Of a stretch of 64,000 bases of DNA, positions 34,816 through 45,095 are shown one piece after another (the stretch's first letter is position 1; every line of letters begins with the position of its first letter). Both the position numbers and the translations under genes were made by a program. The notes under the pieces were generated by a model. That model saw only the letters and a list, made by a program, of their open reading frames with translations. It was not told the origin of the DNA and searched no databases. Source of the DNA: Siphonodentalium dalli (taxonomy: Eukaryota; Mollusca; Scaphopoda; Gadilida; Siphonodentaliidae); assembly GCA_032622095.1 (NCBI GenBank), contig CP136064.1:264287863-264351862 (forward strand). Reading direction: 5' to 3'.

Positions 34816-35068
34816 CAAGCATTGAAATAGGGTGTCTGTCATTTGCAGAATGAGGTTCCCAGAGGGTGAATTTAGTGATGCTACCCCGCATAGCGGGCTA
34901 GCATCACCAAATTCACCCTCTGGGAACCTCATTCTGCTGAGGTGTAAGCAGAATGAGGTCTCAGAGGGTGAACTTGGTGATGCTAGCTCGCTATGCGGGG
35001 TAGCATCACTAAATTCACCCTCTGGGGACCTCATTCTGCAAATGACAGACACCCTATTTCAAGGCTTG
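34816..35068. mobile_element. Family E short double-hairpin element (E2) with perfect 8-bp TSD
   Basis: The organisation is that of 12814-13065, with almost identical hairpins. The direct flanks ATCAATAT (34808-34815 and 35069-35076) are a perfect 8-bp target-site duplication, supporting a hAT-type mechanism. The 131- and 95-codon frames across it are palindrome by-products. Confidence 0.9.
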
Positions 35069-35104
35069 ATCAATATAGCACCAAGTCTGGATTTAGTGTG
35101 TCTG

Positions 35105-35490
35105 GCATTTGCAGAATGAGGTCCCCCAGAGGATAAATATAGTAATGTTATCCCGCACGTATACAGCGGGTTACCATCACCAAATTCACCATCTGGTGAC
35201 CTCGTTCTGATTAAGCCTCATCATTTAAGAAGTATCTTATATAGTTTCAAATTTACATTGTTTGTATATACTTTTCCCCTAATGTTCAGTTTCTATATCC
35301 CCTAATTTGCAGAAGCTAAATTACGTAATCGATGTGACTAATGGGTGAACATCATCAACTTCAACTGGGGAACTTCAACCAGATCCTTGGTCTCTCATAG
35401 CAGTTGAGGCCTAAGCAGAATGAGGTTCCCAGAGGGTGAATTTGGCAGCGCTAGTCCGCGGTGCGGGCTAGCACTACCAAATTCATGTCT
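35105..35490. mobile_element. Family E long form: two hairpins with ~195-bp spacer (E3)
   Basis: The first hairpin is at about 35105-35213. The spacer then starts TTAAGCCTCATCATTTAAG, runs through CCCCTAATTTGCAGAAG, and is followed by TGAGGCCTAAGCAGAATGAG and the second hairpin (35411-35483), whose right arm breaks off. The spacer matches the copy starting at 63765. This is probably the parental form of the short E elements. Confidence 0.75.
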
Positions 35491-35493
35491 CCG

Positions 35494-35590
35494 TACATAT
35501 TTTGGCACCATATATGGTTTTCTTCGATGGAATGTCTGTAAAACATTCTGTGAAAACTTACGAGTGTGTGGACGAATCCTTACACAGCAG
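35494..35590. repeat. Family I terminal fragment
   Basis: The phrases TATTTTGGCACCATATATGG, TTTTCTTCGATGGAATGTCTG and GTGGACGAATCC correspond to the end of family I elements. It abuts the broken family E hairpin. Confidence 0.5.
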
Positions 35591-36059
35591 CTATTGCCAT
35601 GTTGCCACACTAGCTTCTATCTATAGACCGACATGCTCATTGTCAAACGATTATTTCAGGGTGTTGGCAACAACATTTTATATATAGAGATTTATATTCT
35701 CTGGCAACAAAGGACAATGGTTTAATATAGTTTTAAAGCATAAAAGAGGTGGTTATGTTTTCTGGTAGAATCAGTGAGACTTAATTAAAAGTGTTTATTG
35801 AAATGCACAATCTAAACGACTCAGAAATATTGATGTTTCGATATTCTTTATTCTGGGAAGTCCGCTGAATCTCAGATGGCCCCAAATGCTTGTTGGCAAA
35901 CCTCCTTCCTCTCTCTCTAAATCTCAATGTACAAACAAACGTTTTTCCACGTCTTGTTATTATATCGTAAATCGTAATATGATTGGGAAGAAAATTCAAG
36001 AAATAAATATTGTCTAAATGGAAGGAGATAAGATATGTTGACAAAGACAAGAAATATTC
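35591..36059. other. No recognised feature
   Basis: The 97-codon minus frame at 35781-36074 has no known motif. Confidence 0.4.
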
Positions 36060-36345
36060 ACGTACCGGCTTCATATTCTCTGAAAAATACTTGCCATGGT
36101 CGCAGCCATTCTCCAGCAGTATTCAAATTTCGCAGAGAAGTGAAATAACGATCTTTGTTTCTACCATATCAGGAATAGACTTAGACGGAAGTTCTTTTCT
36201 GTTCTATGCCATGCAAATGTCTGTGTTTTTGTTTGGGACTCAAACATCGTGTTTTTTTTTTTGATGACTTCAATGCGTCTTTCTTTGACATATAAAGCTC
36301 GTAGAAATATAGTTTAAGTATTTATAGACCTATTTAGGTAACTAA
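36060..36345 (+). repeat. Family D repeat (D3)
   Basis: The block order ACCGGCTTCATATTCTCTG, AAATACTTGCCATGGTCGCAG, GATCTTTGTTTCTACCATATC, TTTTCTGTTCTATGCCATGC and GTTTGGGACTCAAACA follows 39490-39690 closely. Confidence 0.7.
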
Positions 36346-36774
36346 CTTCTAACTAATAATCGCACTCCGTGTATACTAGATCAAAGTTGACGCCCAACTC
36401 AACTCAGTAAAACTCAACTCTGAAAAAGTTTGACCCTTTGTCAGAATTTGTCGAACCGATTTCTGAAATCCCAATCTAGATCTAAATATAAAATTAGGAC
36501 AATTTTAATGTGATCTAAAATCCACATTTTATAACAAATATAGGTTGAAAATTAAAATAAATTAGCAATATCAACTCACTTTAGTCTAAAATAACATATA
36601 TGTTTTAATACATGAACACGGGGGGACTCTGATTCCCATAGAACGTTAAACTGAATGGGCTATATACCTGTACAAATCTGCGAATTCACATTTATTCCAA
36701 AATGTGACCATATCCAATCATATACGAACCTACTTAATTTCGCGTCTGCCACGATTTCTGTGAGAATAATTGTT
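36346..36774. other. No recognised feature
   Basis: AT-rich, no coding signal. Confidence 0.4.
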
Positions 36775-36955
36775 TACATTCCAATGAAAATTAAAATGAA
36801 CCGAAAAGCAAACTGCTGGTGGGCGCCAGACCTTCTGGAACACAGTTGATATAACTGCGTCAGCGCCGATAGAAAATCATATCTACCTTTCAGCACATTT
36901 TCAAAATCTTTGTACCCTTCAACACTTTTTAGGTGAGAGCTATAATGACCCCTTA
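36775..36955 (+). repeat. Family M element, right half
   Basis: It matches 995-1171, including ATGAAAATTAAAATGAACCG, CTGCGTCAGCGCCGATA and TGACCCCTT at the end. Confidence 0.65.
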
Positions 36956-38096
36956 AGCTATACTGACAGGCTGTATATATGAAATCACAATATGAAGTTG
37001 AAAGCTAGAAATGCACCGGGATACATTAATCATGTTTATATTCATATCTTGGTCATACTTCCAGCAATATGGTTGCACTATCTTATCTGCTTGACCTGCA
37101 AAAAGTTAAGAATTCCAGCGATTCGGATAGGCCTTCAGTCAGGGACGTTGCTGCATGGGGGTTTGGGTGTCTAAATCCACCCTCCCCAACTTGGTCAAAA
37201 TATTGTGAAATTTCATGCCCGACATACATTAGTTATGAATTTTATTTCATATAATTACCGGTTGAAATTGTTCTCATTGTTTGATATTGCAACCAGTAAT
37301 TAGTGAGGAATTTGTTGTTTTTAGGCCCTAGGTAACATATTTTTCTACTTATGGTCCAAAATTTTCCAACCTTATGGGTCCGATTGGAAATGTTCATAAC
37401 ATGGAAATTTTGAGGTGCCAATGGGGTGCACATGATATTTCGCTAAATAGGAGTTTGGTCTGGATCGGGGGGGGGGGGGGGTAATTGGAAATTTCAAGAT
37501 GGACACCCTCCTAACGGAGACTCTACATTGGCACGTCCCTGCCTGTAGCATAGTCAGCCTGCACACTTTGATCTTGTTTTAATACTCCAACAAATTGATG
37601 ACGAACTGTGTAGCCAACGGTATTTTGATGAGCAATTTGAGACAGAAAACATAATATAAACACATCAACACCGACACCTTGCAGCATGTGACTGGGAACA
37701 ACGAAATAATGTCACTGCACATGATGATGACTGTGAGTGGGTTGATAATATAGGGAGGTGACGACGTCAGGGTATGAACAATCACATGGTGCTGTGTTGA
37801 AAATATAATAAAATATATCATCAAATTCATGATTCATTATTCTTTATCTGTCAGTCTTTCTGAATTCGTAATGAAAATTGTAGTTAACAGCTATATGTGA
37901 GGTAGTATGAGTTTCCATTGGCACAGTACTGTGTGTCCATATTACCCCAAGGGAACAAAATGGCATTTTAATTCATATTGCCAGATCCACATTCGGGTAT
38001 GTTTGTATTTAAATTTTCATCACCAAATATGTATATTGTATCTAAATGGAACATAGTTATACTTAAAATTCGGTTTCCTGAGTTAGCATATGTGAC
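36956..38096. other. No recognised gene; one G15 run
   Basis: A run of 15 G lies at 37467-37481 next to GTAATTGG. Frames of 60-83 codons here show no recognisable domain. Confidence 0.4.
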
Positions 38097-38598
38097 TTAA
38101 AGGTACGGTTGGCCTTGGCGGTGGGTATCCTGTGAAAATATTTCCACCCGTCAAAAACCGCCACAAACAGAAAGAACAACAAAATGTAGACAGACTTTGT
38201 CCGTATACAAATAAGAGATATCGCATAAACAGTATGTTATTGTCATATTTTTGACCAGTGTTATGTAAACAAAAGCATAAAAAGTTACTTTTCTGGTGTT
38301 TGTTTATATTATGATGGTAAACATAAAGAGCGTTCTTTGTGGGTGAATTCCTTATATGGAACGAATAAAGAGCGTTTATGCCATTTGTGTGTGATTAGCC
38401 AGCATCATTGTGCTGTCTTCTGTAACACAATCAGGCTCTTGCTTAGGTAAAATATAGTAAATCTTTATGATAACATGCTGTTTACGCGATGGTCATGGTA
38501 TATATGAACGAAACTGTATGCGTTTTAATGTTTTTCTGTTTACGGTGATTGGAACAAATATGAATATTTTCGACAACTAAGGCCTCACGTGCCTTTAA
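38097..38598 (-). mobile_element. Family C element, inverted copy (C3)
   Basis: It is bounded by TTAA on both sides and is very close to C1 in reverse orientation, with the GGCCTCACGTGCCTTTAA end on the right. The high similarity to 3687-4188 suggests recent activity of this subfamily. Confidence 0.8.
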
Positions 38599-39418
38599 GA
38601 TGTGTTTGTGAGCATGAATTTTTTTTATAACATTTTAGTAAAAATGCATCAAAAATTCAATTTGGGATATTTTTCAAAATTAGTTAACCGATGAAAATCT
38701 TGTCCAATTTTCAATGGGATCTGCAATTTCTACATGAAAATTTAATGGCGAAATGAATAACTCAAACAATTCAGACCAAATCATGGGGTGTCCATATTCC
38801 CCGTAGTGTCCATATTATACCCCGCTTTACCATGCCGCCCAATCCTCCTTCGGAGGGTCGGGCATAATAATTATACGGACCCAAAAAAAGCACCGTAATT
38901 TCTAGAAACAATTTAGTAAGTATACGGGTATACCTAGCTTATTCAGATCCTCAGAATATGCCATAGCTTATGGTGTTGTTGATGGCCGGAGTGGTTTGAA
39001 ATATGCTGTATTTCATGTTAACGAAACTCTCGGCGCTCTGTGACATTTAAATTGCTCACGTTGAGTGAGTTATTTACATTAAATAAACGTCATTACACGC
39101 TAAGTTCAAGATTGCGATCTAAGAACTCTGTTAGCGAAGTGTGGGGTTCCATAGACGTGTTGCGAAGCGCACAAAATTCGACAGAAATAATCAAAATATC
39201 TAGTGCGTTCAGATTCCAAGCTTACTGTTCCTTGGAGAATTGTTTCCTACGATTGATTGATTCGTTACATTGTTCGGGTCATCGTACAGAAATATATTCG
39301 ATCTAAGTTATCACCGGGGAAAATAAAATATCGCCGACCACACGACCCCGACTCCCCGACAAAACGATGGATGCCTTTTTCGAAACTTTGGTAAAAATCA
39401 TTAATTTTTTTTAAATTA
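38599..39418. other. No recognised gene
   Basis: An 88-codon plus frame at 39040-39306 has a reasonable amino-acid mix but no identifiable domain, and it is not supported further. Confidence 0.35.
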
Positions 39419-39860
39419 TAATGTTAAACGGACATGGCTCATTCGAACCTCCAAATTTTGTCTACGTAATTTGGAGGGTCGGATACGATAGGTCGATAAT
39501 ACCGGCTTCATATGCTTTGAAAAATACTTGCCAAAATCACAGCCAAGTTCCAACCGTTTTCAATTTTTCGCCCTAAGTCAGACAAACGCTCTTTATTGAT
39601 ACCATATCAGGAATAGAATAACACGGAACGCTCTTTTCTGTTCCATGTCATGCAAATGGCTGTTTTCTGTTTGGGACCCAAACACCGTGTTCATAATTGC
39701 AGTTTTCATTATTATCACTTCAACGCGTCGTTTGGGATTATAGAATGCTCACAGAAAGGTTGTTCAGATATTTATCGACCTATTTCTATACCAGGAAAAC
39801 ATCAAAAGCGAATAATATTTTGTATTTTGGAGCGCAAACCGCCATGTGGCTTTAAAAGTC
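39419..39860 (+). repeat. Family D repeat, longest copy (D4)
   Basis: It starts at GTTAAACGGACATGGCTCAT and passes through the paired AAACGCTCTTTATT and GGAACGCTCTTTTC motifs, GTTTGGGACCCAAACACCG, TTCAACGCGTCG and TTTATCGACCTATTTC to GCAAACCGCCATGTGGC. The boundary on the right is uncertain. An inverted counterpart lies at 56575-56900. Confidence 0.7.
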
Positions 39861-39879
39861 GATAAAGGGGAATACCTTT

Positions 39880-40230
39880 ATAGTGAAAATCAGTACGCAC
39901 CGTCGTCCGAATATACATGTTGGACATCACCAATATATCGGTAACAATATTATATCTACAAACTGTGGGAGGAGTTGATAACACAATTAAGGTATAAATC
40001 CATAATGTGTGACGGACAAAACGGTCCAAAATAGTCAAGAAATAACTCGGTGAAAAACAATCTTTGCCAACGTCCATATGTTGCACGTCAGCAATATATT
40101 GCATGGTAACAATATCCTAAAGTTTCAAATATCTACATTCAAAACTGTGGGAGGAGTTGTTTACACAATGAAGATATACCCATATTAAAGTGTGACGGAC
40201 AAACGGACGAACGAATGGGACAATAACTAG
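39880..40230. repeat. Imperfect ~190-bp direct duplication
   Basis: Both copies contain GGTAACAATAT, AACTGTGGGAGGAGTTG, ACACAAT and GTGTGACGGACAAA, spaced about 190 bp apart. Confidence 0.65.
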
Positions 40231-40479
40231 CAGTGTAGTAAATTATATTTACTAGTATGATGTAGGGTTCACAGTCACATCTTATAATATAAGGCTAGGG
40301 AATAAACATGTGCATGAAATAGCACAATCATTGACAAGAAGCAGATGGTTCCGTATGCGTTATGCCAGTATAAAGGGTCGAAGGTTAACGACAGCCATTA
40401 AAACTTGCAATCTAAATTGCCATTGAAGACACAAGACAATTAGAAACCTGAAATCGTGCTAACTTTTGTCATGAAACAA

Positions 40480-40620
40480 TAAAGAGCGTCTCTGAGCATT
40501 CTATTCGTTATATGGTAAAGATAAAGAGCGTTTATCTCACGTTTGTGTGTAAAATTGAAAACAGCCCTGCGCCACATGGGCAGCCAGGGACAGCTTTAAA
40601 AATTCATTGACTTGGCAAGT
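40480..40620 (-). repeat. Family D repeat, partial (D5)
   Basis: In reverse orientation it carries CAATAAAGAGCGTC, GATAAAGAGCGTTTATC and AAAATTGAAAACAG, the complement of the twin motif and its neighbour. Confidence 0.6.
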
Positions 40621-40870
40621 TTTTTTTTTTTTCAATGTAAGGACATTCATCTGTAGATCAGTATTCATCGACCTATATATCTTAACCCTTGCTATACTAA
40701 ATGGACTCTCCCAGTCAGTTAAACAGTGTAAATCGGAATGGTATATTATTGATTCGCATGGATGTACAGCTAATACTGGATAAGCAGACGAAAGATTAAT
40801 AAAAGTACGCAAAGCTACCCGAATTTGAATGGGGTTTGCATTCGCTTTGAGTTTGACTGCCGCAGCCGAA

Positions 40871-40985
40871 CGAGATTTTTATACATGCTGTGTGACTTTT
40901 ATACATGCTGTGTGACTTTTATACATGCTGTGTGACTTTTATACATGCTGTGTGACTTTTATACATGCTGTGTGACTTTTGCACA
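40871..40985. repeat. 21-bp tandem repeat, five units
   Basis: The unit TTTTATACATGCTGTGTGAC plus T is repeated five times almost without change, ending where ATAC becomes GCAC. Confidence 0.95.
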
Positions 40986-41029
40986 TTTGAAAGTCCCTGC
41001 ATGTGTCGCTTATATTTTGTTGCCGTTTT

Positions 41030-41185
41030 GGCAGATCATGTGAGACTTTTTGCACGTTTTGGGAGATCTTGTGTAGCTTTTTGCACTTTTTGGGAGATCT
41101 TGTGTAGCTGTTTGCACGTTTTGTGAGATATTGTGTAGCTTTTTGCACGTTTCGGGAGATCTTGTGTAGCGGTTTGTAAGAAACC
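41030..41185. repeat. ~40-bp tandem repeat, four units
   Basis: Each unit has TTTTGGGAGATCTTGTGTAG then CTTTTTGCAC with few changes. The minus-strand frames at 40939-41243 with repeating KKCKKLH/SQNVQ-like phrases arise from it. Confidence 0.9.
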
Positions 41186-41254
41186 ATGCGACAATGACCA
41201 ATTCGGCTTTAACCCTTCCGATGGGAGTCAGTTGGTGCATCATTAAAGGTCACA

Positions 41255-41430
41255 TGACAGTGCATTCTCTATGGGAGACTTGCACAAAATTATATAAGAG
41301 ATTGCACTGGCTTACACTGTCAAGGTATATATTGTTAGGCCGGTGTATTCTTTTGTGATATGTGATCGAGGCTTCATATGGGTAACTCGCAGATAGAAGA
41401 GAATGCATTGTCACAGGGCCTAGGGTATTC
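41255..41430. repeat. Old relic of a double-hairpin element
   Basis: Decayed versions of the hairpin arm appear at both ends (CAGTGCATTCTCTATGGGAG and GAAGAGAATGCATTGTCACA). A TTATATAAGAGATTGCACTGG half and TTGTTAGGCCGGTGTATTC lie between them, in the order expected for families A and B. Confidence 0.6.
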
Positions 41431-41466
41431 GCAAATTGTAACCTCTCATCACCCTTCCCTTCTCCT

Positions 41467-41470
41467 CCTC

Positions 41471-41525
<55 letters not shown>
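41467..41525. repeat. (TC)n microsatellite
   Basis: About 58 bp of uninterrupted TC dinucleotides, followed by an imperfect CTCTCT-rich stretch to about 41585. Confidence 0.97.
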
Positions 41526-41529
<4 letters not shown>

Positions 41530-41589
41530 ATCTCATTCGCACCATCTCTCGCACTCTCTCTTTCTCTCTCTCTCGCCCTCTCTCAACCA

Positions 41590-42069
41590 AATACAATGAT
41601 AAAATTATAGTCACTAATTGCAATATTAAGTCGCGCGTTATTTTCTGGCCATTAGTATTTAATTGATATCAGCATAGCTTATATCATATTTCTTGTCGGG
41701 CAGTCATGTGGACAATAAGATGTAGTTAAAGAAGAAAATTAGAAAGTAGTCGAGAAATCATTTCTTGTTTAGAATGACAAATTTATGAGCTTGGAATTCC
41801 CTGGGAGACGATACAACTCATAAAACAGACATAATTTGACGCCGGGTTATTGAAAAACTTTCGAGTCAAATTCTTTCGTTTAAGCTAATTTACCAGTCAT
41901 TTAAAATTGAGAAATGTACGTAATTTCACTTGCTGTAATGTGGGAAGTAGTAAACTATTGTTCTTCCGTGAAGACGGAATGATTCGCTTCAAAGATTCTG
42001 TCAACAACGCCTAGAAAAAACATCTCATTTGTTTTGTCTTGTACCTCGTAAGTTCAATAGGCGGAATAG
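41590..42069. other. Region upstream of an exon-like segment
   Basis: No coding frame. A pyrimidine-rich stretch (TTTGTTTTGTCTTGTACCTC, from about 42029) lies before the AG dinucleotides preceding 42070. Confidence 0.4.
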
Positions 42070-42267
42070 ACCTATAACTCACATTATATTGGAGCCCCCG
42101 GTCATTTTACCCAATACTTTGTAGCACGCGGCTATGACAAAACCACGATGGTACATGCGGCGATCGAGGCAGGTAAACCCAAACTTTATGACAAGATAGT
42201 CGTACCGTTTGTCACGGACGACTTGAATCTCTACTCAAAACTCTTCGCCCATAGTAAGCTGAAATGA
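42070..42267 (+). CDS. Exon-like terminal segment, unknown protein
   Basis: After a pyrimidine-rich tract and AG, the plus frame runs 65 codons to TGA at 42265-42267. It reads TYNSHYIGAPGHFTQYFVAR at its start, then GYDKTTMVHAAIEAGK and VVPFVTDDLNLYSKLF. The segment is clearly richer in G+C than its surroundings, uses varied third positions and has a protein-like composition without low complexity. There is no start codon in a suitable place, so it would be a last exon. I do not recognise the family and found no upstream exons. An old retrocopy or captured exon is an alternative. The family A element A5 follows 68 bp downstream. Confidence 0.4.
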   Translation, partial: TYNSHYIGAPGHFTQYFVARGYDKTTMVHAAIEAGKPKLYDKIVVPFVTDDLNLYSKLFAHSKLK

Positions 42268-42335
42268 GATCGGAGCGGAAGGTGTGAAATTCTAACAAAA
42301 GGCCATGGTAATGATCGCACCAGTCACTCGGGGAG

Positions 42336-42734
42336 TTAACCCTTTACCCAACAAACCGGCCAAAAACGACCAAATAAAGCTGCAACAGCCTAAATTATCT
42401 TGGGTCTGTCTCAATAAAACCATACAAATATGGATATCATTGGAACCGGCTCATCGACCACATTGTGATGGTTACAGTTATGCGCTGTGCCAATGCATTC
42501 TCTTATATATGCGAGTCGACCATAGGTCGCCTCGCATATATAAGAGAATGCATTGGCCTAAACAAAATCTTTTTTAATACTTTTTACCATTTTTTCTTAC
42601 ATTCTTTAACAATTTTATAATTTTTAATGTGTTAAGCCAATGCATTCTCTTATATATGCGAGGCGACCTATGGTCGACTCGCTTATATAAGAGAATGCAT
42701 TGGCACAGGGTCGTTCTGTTGGATAAAGGGTTAA
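42336..42734 (+). mobile_element. Family A double-hairpin element (A5)
   Basis: It has TTAA on both ends, hairpins at 42490-42556 and 42637-42703, and a GGCCAAAAACGACC version of the left segment. The right terminus has one change (TGTTGGATAAAGGGTTAA). It is somewhat more diverged than A1 and A2. Confidence 0.85.
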
Positions 42735-43433
42735 AACACGGATCATACCTTTAGTAGTGGTGGGCTTTCGGTTGAATATGTTTTGGTTTGTCGGGAGGGG
42801 TGGGGTAATTGAAAAGTAAACTTAACGAAATCCAAACCTGTTTAGAATGTATAATCCACAATAATACGCAATGATCTTTGGAATTGTAACATTGAGCACA
42901 TTCCACAAACTGTTCACATATACATGCATGTATATACGCGGAAAATCCAGGCAATATACAGGTTTGATTAAGTCGTTTGTCATGCATTGCGGTGATATTT
43001 CATCACACAATCTTCATGCAATGTGGAATAGTTTCATTTCGGAGTCCGAACAGTACCGGAACATTGCCTCCTTCAGTGTTCTTAACTATAATTCCATTAT
43101 GACAACAAGACGAAAAATAACCTTAACAGACGAAACAGTTTATTATCACAAGGAAGAATCTGTTTATCCCGAAACACGTCATCAGTATAAAAACGTTTTC
43201 AAATTCGGAGACAAAATGGTTTATCCGCGCTGATAAACATAAACCCGCGCTGATAAACCATGCTGACGCAATGATCCGATTGTCAACGAGCATTTGACTA
43301 ATTGATCAACAGGAATATGTAACACCACAAACCAATCAATTAACCTATGATTGATTGAATGATTGAATTTATAGGTAATCATCGTATTTAATGTGGCTCA
43401 ATTCCCCTTTCCTCTGTGTGTGAATTGGTTTAT
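42735..43433. other. No recognised gene
   Basis: The 120-codon plus frame at 42871-43233 has no known motif. A short duplication of CCGCGCTGATAAAC occurs at about 43227-43256. Confidence 0.35.
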
Positions 43434-43547
43434 AAATATGTTATTACCCGCTTGGGTGTCTGTACAAGAAATACAGACCGCGGCGCTAATGCGCCTAGGT
43501 CTGTATTTCTTGTACAGATACCCAAGCGGGTTATAACCTATCCATAC
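43434..43547. repeat. 114-bp palindrome
   Basis: The arms ACCCGCTTGGGTGTCTGTAC and AAGAAATACAGACC pair almost perfectly with the right side around CGCGGCGCTAATGCGCC. Confidence 0.85.
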
Positions 43548-43831
43548 AAAACCTAGCCACGTTTTTTAAGTCCTGACCCGTTCTGACAGTGAACATTATG
43601 GTTATGGTTATGGTTGAGTAGATGCAACGGGTTAGTTGGTCCAAATAGACTCATTGTGTGAGAAAATCGACGGGCGACATAAATAACTATGGCATAGGAA
43701 TTATGACGACCACTTGTCACTAAATTGCACCATCGTAAGACAGCACACTTACTATGCTATCGCTACTATATAAGGTACGTGTGTCTCAGGCGTCTCCCTT
43801 TTTCAATCAACAGGGAGTGGTTGCTTATTCA

Positions 43832-44362
43832 GGGGGGGGGGGTGAAAAAAAAAATCCGGGTGGTCAAAGCCACCAACAAGTAATTTTTTCCGCAACTAAA
43901 AAAATAATTTCCTGCTTGTTTTTTTAGTGTTTTGGCAATGAGTTGGGCGTCAAAACTACTTTGAATGAGAGAAATAATGTACTTCTAACTGGTAAACTGA
44001 CTGCAGGCAGTTATCGTGTTGTATTTTGTTGCAAATTTTGAAATCCAAGATGGCCGCTGGCAGCCATGTTTTTTGGCCGAATGATCTCAAAATGACTCAT
44101 TCCTATTTACATGTCCATGTTAACATCCATGATAAATAGTATGCACAGAAATTCATATACAGCTGTTTACAGTGAATTTTCCCCCGCAAATATCTGTTTT
44201 AGTGTTAAAAGGGGGGTGGGTGTCAAAAAATGGTCGGAAAAAACTGCCGAAAACGGAAACAAAATTGGCGGTGGGGGGTGGGTGGGTACAAAAAATTATC
44301 GAAAGGGAAAAAATGCCATACGTGCCTGAAAAAAAATTCCGACCCCCCCCCCCCCCCCCCCC
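43832..44362. mobile_element. Family G poly-G-capped hAT-like element (G2)
   Basis: The element runs from CAGGGGGG (G11) to a C20 run followed by TG. GCTTATTC precedes the left cap and follows the right cap, giving an 8-bp target duplication. CAGGGG...CCCCTG termini with an 8-bp duplication are the classic hAT pattern, with the G run apparently expanded by slippage. The interior matches 33710-34268 (AATCCAAGATGGCCG, CATACAGCTGTTT, ACGTGCCTGAAAAAAAATTCC). The 113-, 72- and 70-codon frames are artefacts. Confidence 0.8.
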
Positions 44363-44689
44363 TGGCTTATTCGGATTGTTGTGAATAATTCCCGGAGTTC
44401 TTGCGTGGGTATGATCTCTATCAGTGTAGACAATAGCATAGAGATCCATGACATGAGTTGTCACAAACCTAGAATGATTTACAGTCACAACCAAAAGGTC
44501 AGTATCTAGTCTGATCTAGGTCGCATACAATTTAAACCGCGCGACTGAACTTTGGCCCACGCAGTTCCACCTCAAATCATCACTTAAATAAATATGTTGC
44601 AATCGACGAACCCCAGACTGCATTTATGGCATGTTCACAAGGAGCTGCAAGCAAATATCAGGCCCTGGTATTTTATTGCTGCAAAACTC
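44363..44689. other. No recognised feature
   Basis: No gene or matched repeat. Confidence 0.4.
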
Positions 44690-45095
44690 AAGGTCATAAA
44701 TGGTCCAATGGATTTATTCATGGAAAGAGTAAAATTCAAGATGGCTGTTGGCGGTGATGTTTTTCATCAAATCTCTAAAATTCGATAAAACCAATATAGA
44801 GGTGATCCTAAACATGCCTGTAAATTTTCAAAACATTTCTCCAATAAATTCGGGCTTCATGGTGGTCCGATGGATTCAAATTTGAAATCAAAATGTCTGC
44901 CGCGACGGCCATGTTTTTTAACGAATTTCGGGAAAAAATCGATGGCTCCCATCTAGAGGTCACCGTGATGATCGGAGGGGGGGGGGGGCGGTGCGGCATT
45001 CAGGGTGAGCCAAAGTAAATTAACGTACGCACGCACGCACGATGGACGCCAACCTATATGGCAATAGCTCAAGCTTGACTTCGTCAAGTTGAGCT
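44690..45095 (+). repeat. Family L repeat ending in AGCTCAA hairpin
   Basis: The units have AATTCAAGATGGCTGTTGGC, GGCCATGTTTTTTAACGAA, GATGGCTCCCATCTAGAGGT and a G12 run at 44977-44988. An ACGCACGCACG run follows, and then AGCTCAAGCTTGACTTCGTC and its complement, which close the repeat with a small hairpin. Confidence 0.7.

Noticed and set aside
40871-41185. CRISPR-like array of short repeats
   Set aside because: The repeats are directly tandem without unique spacers, and the genome is eukaryotic.
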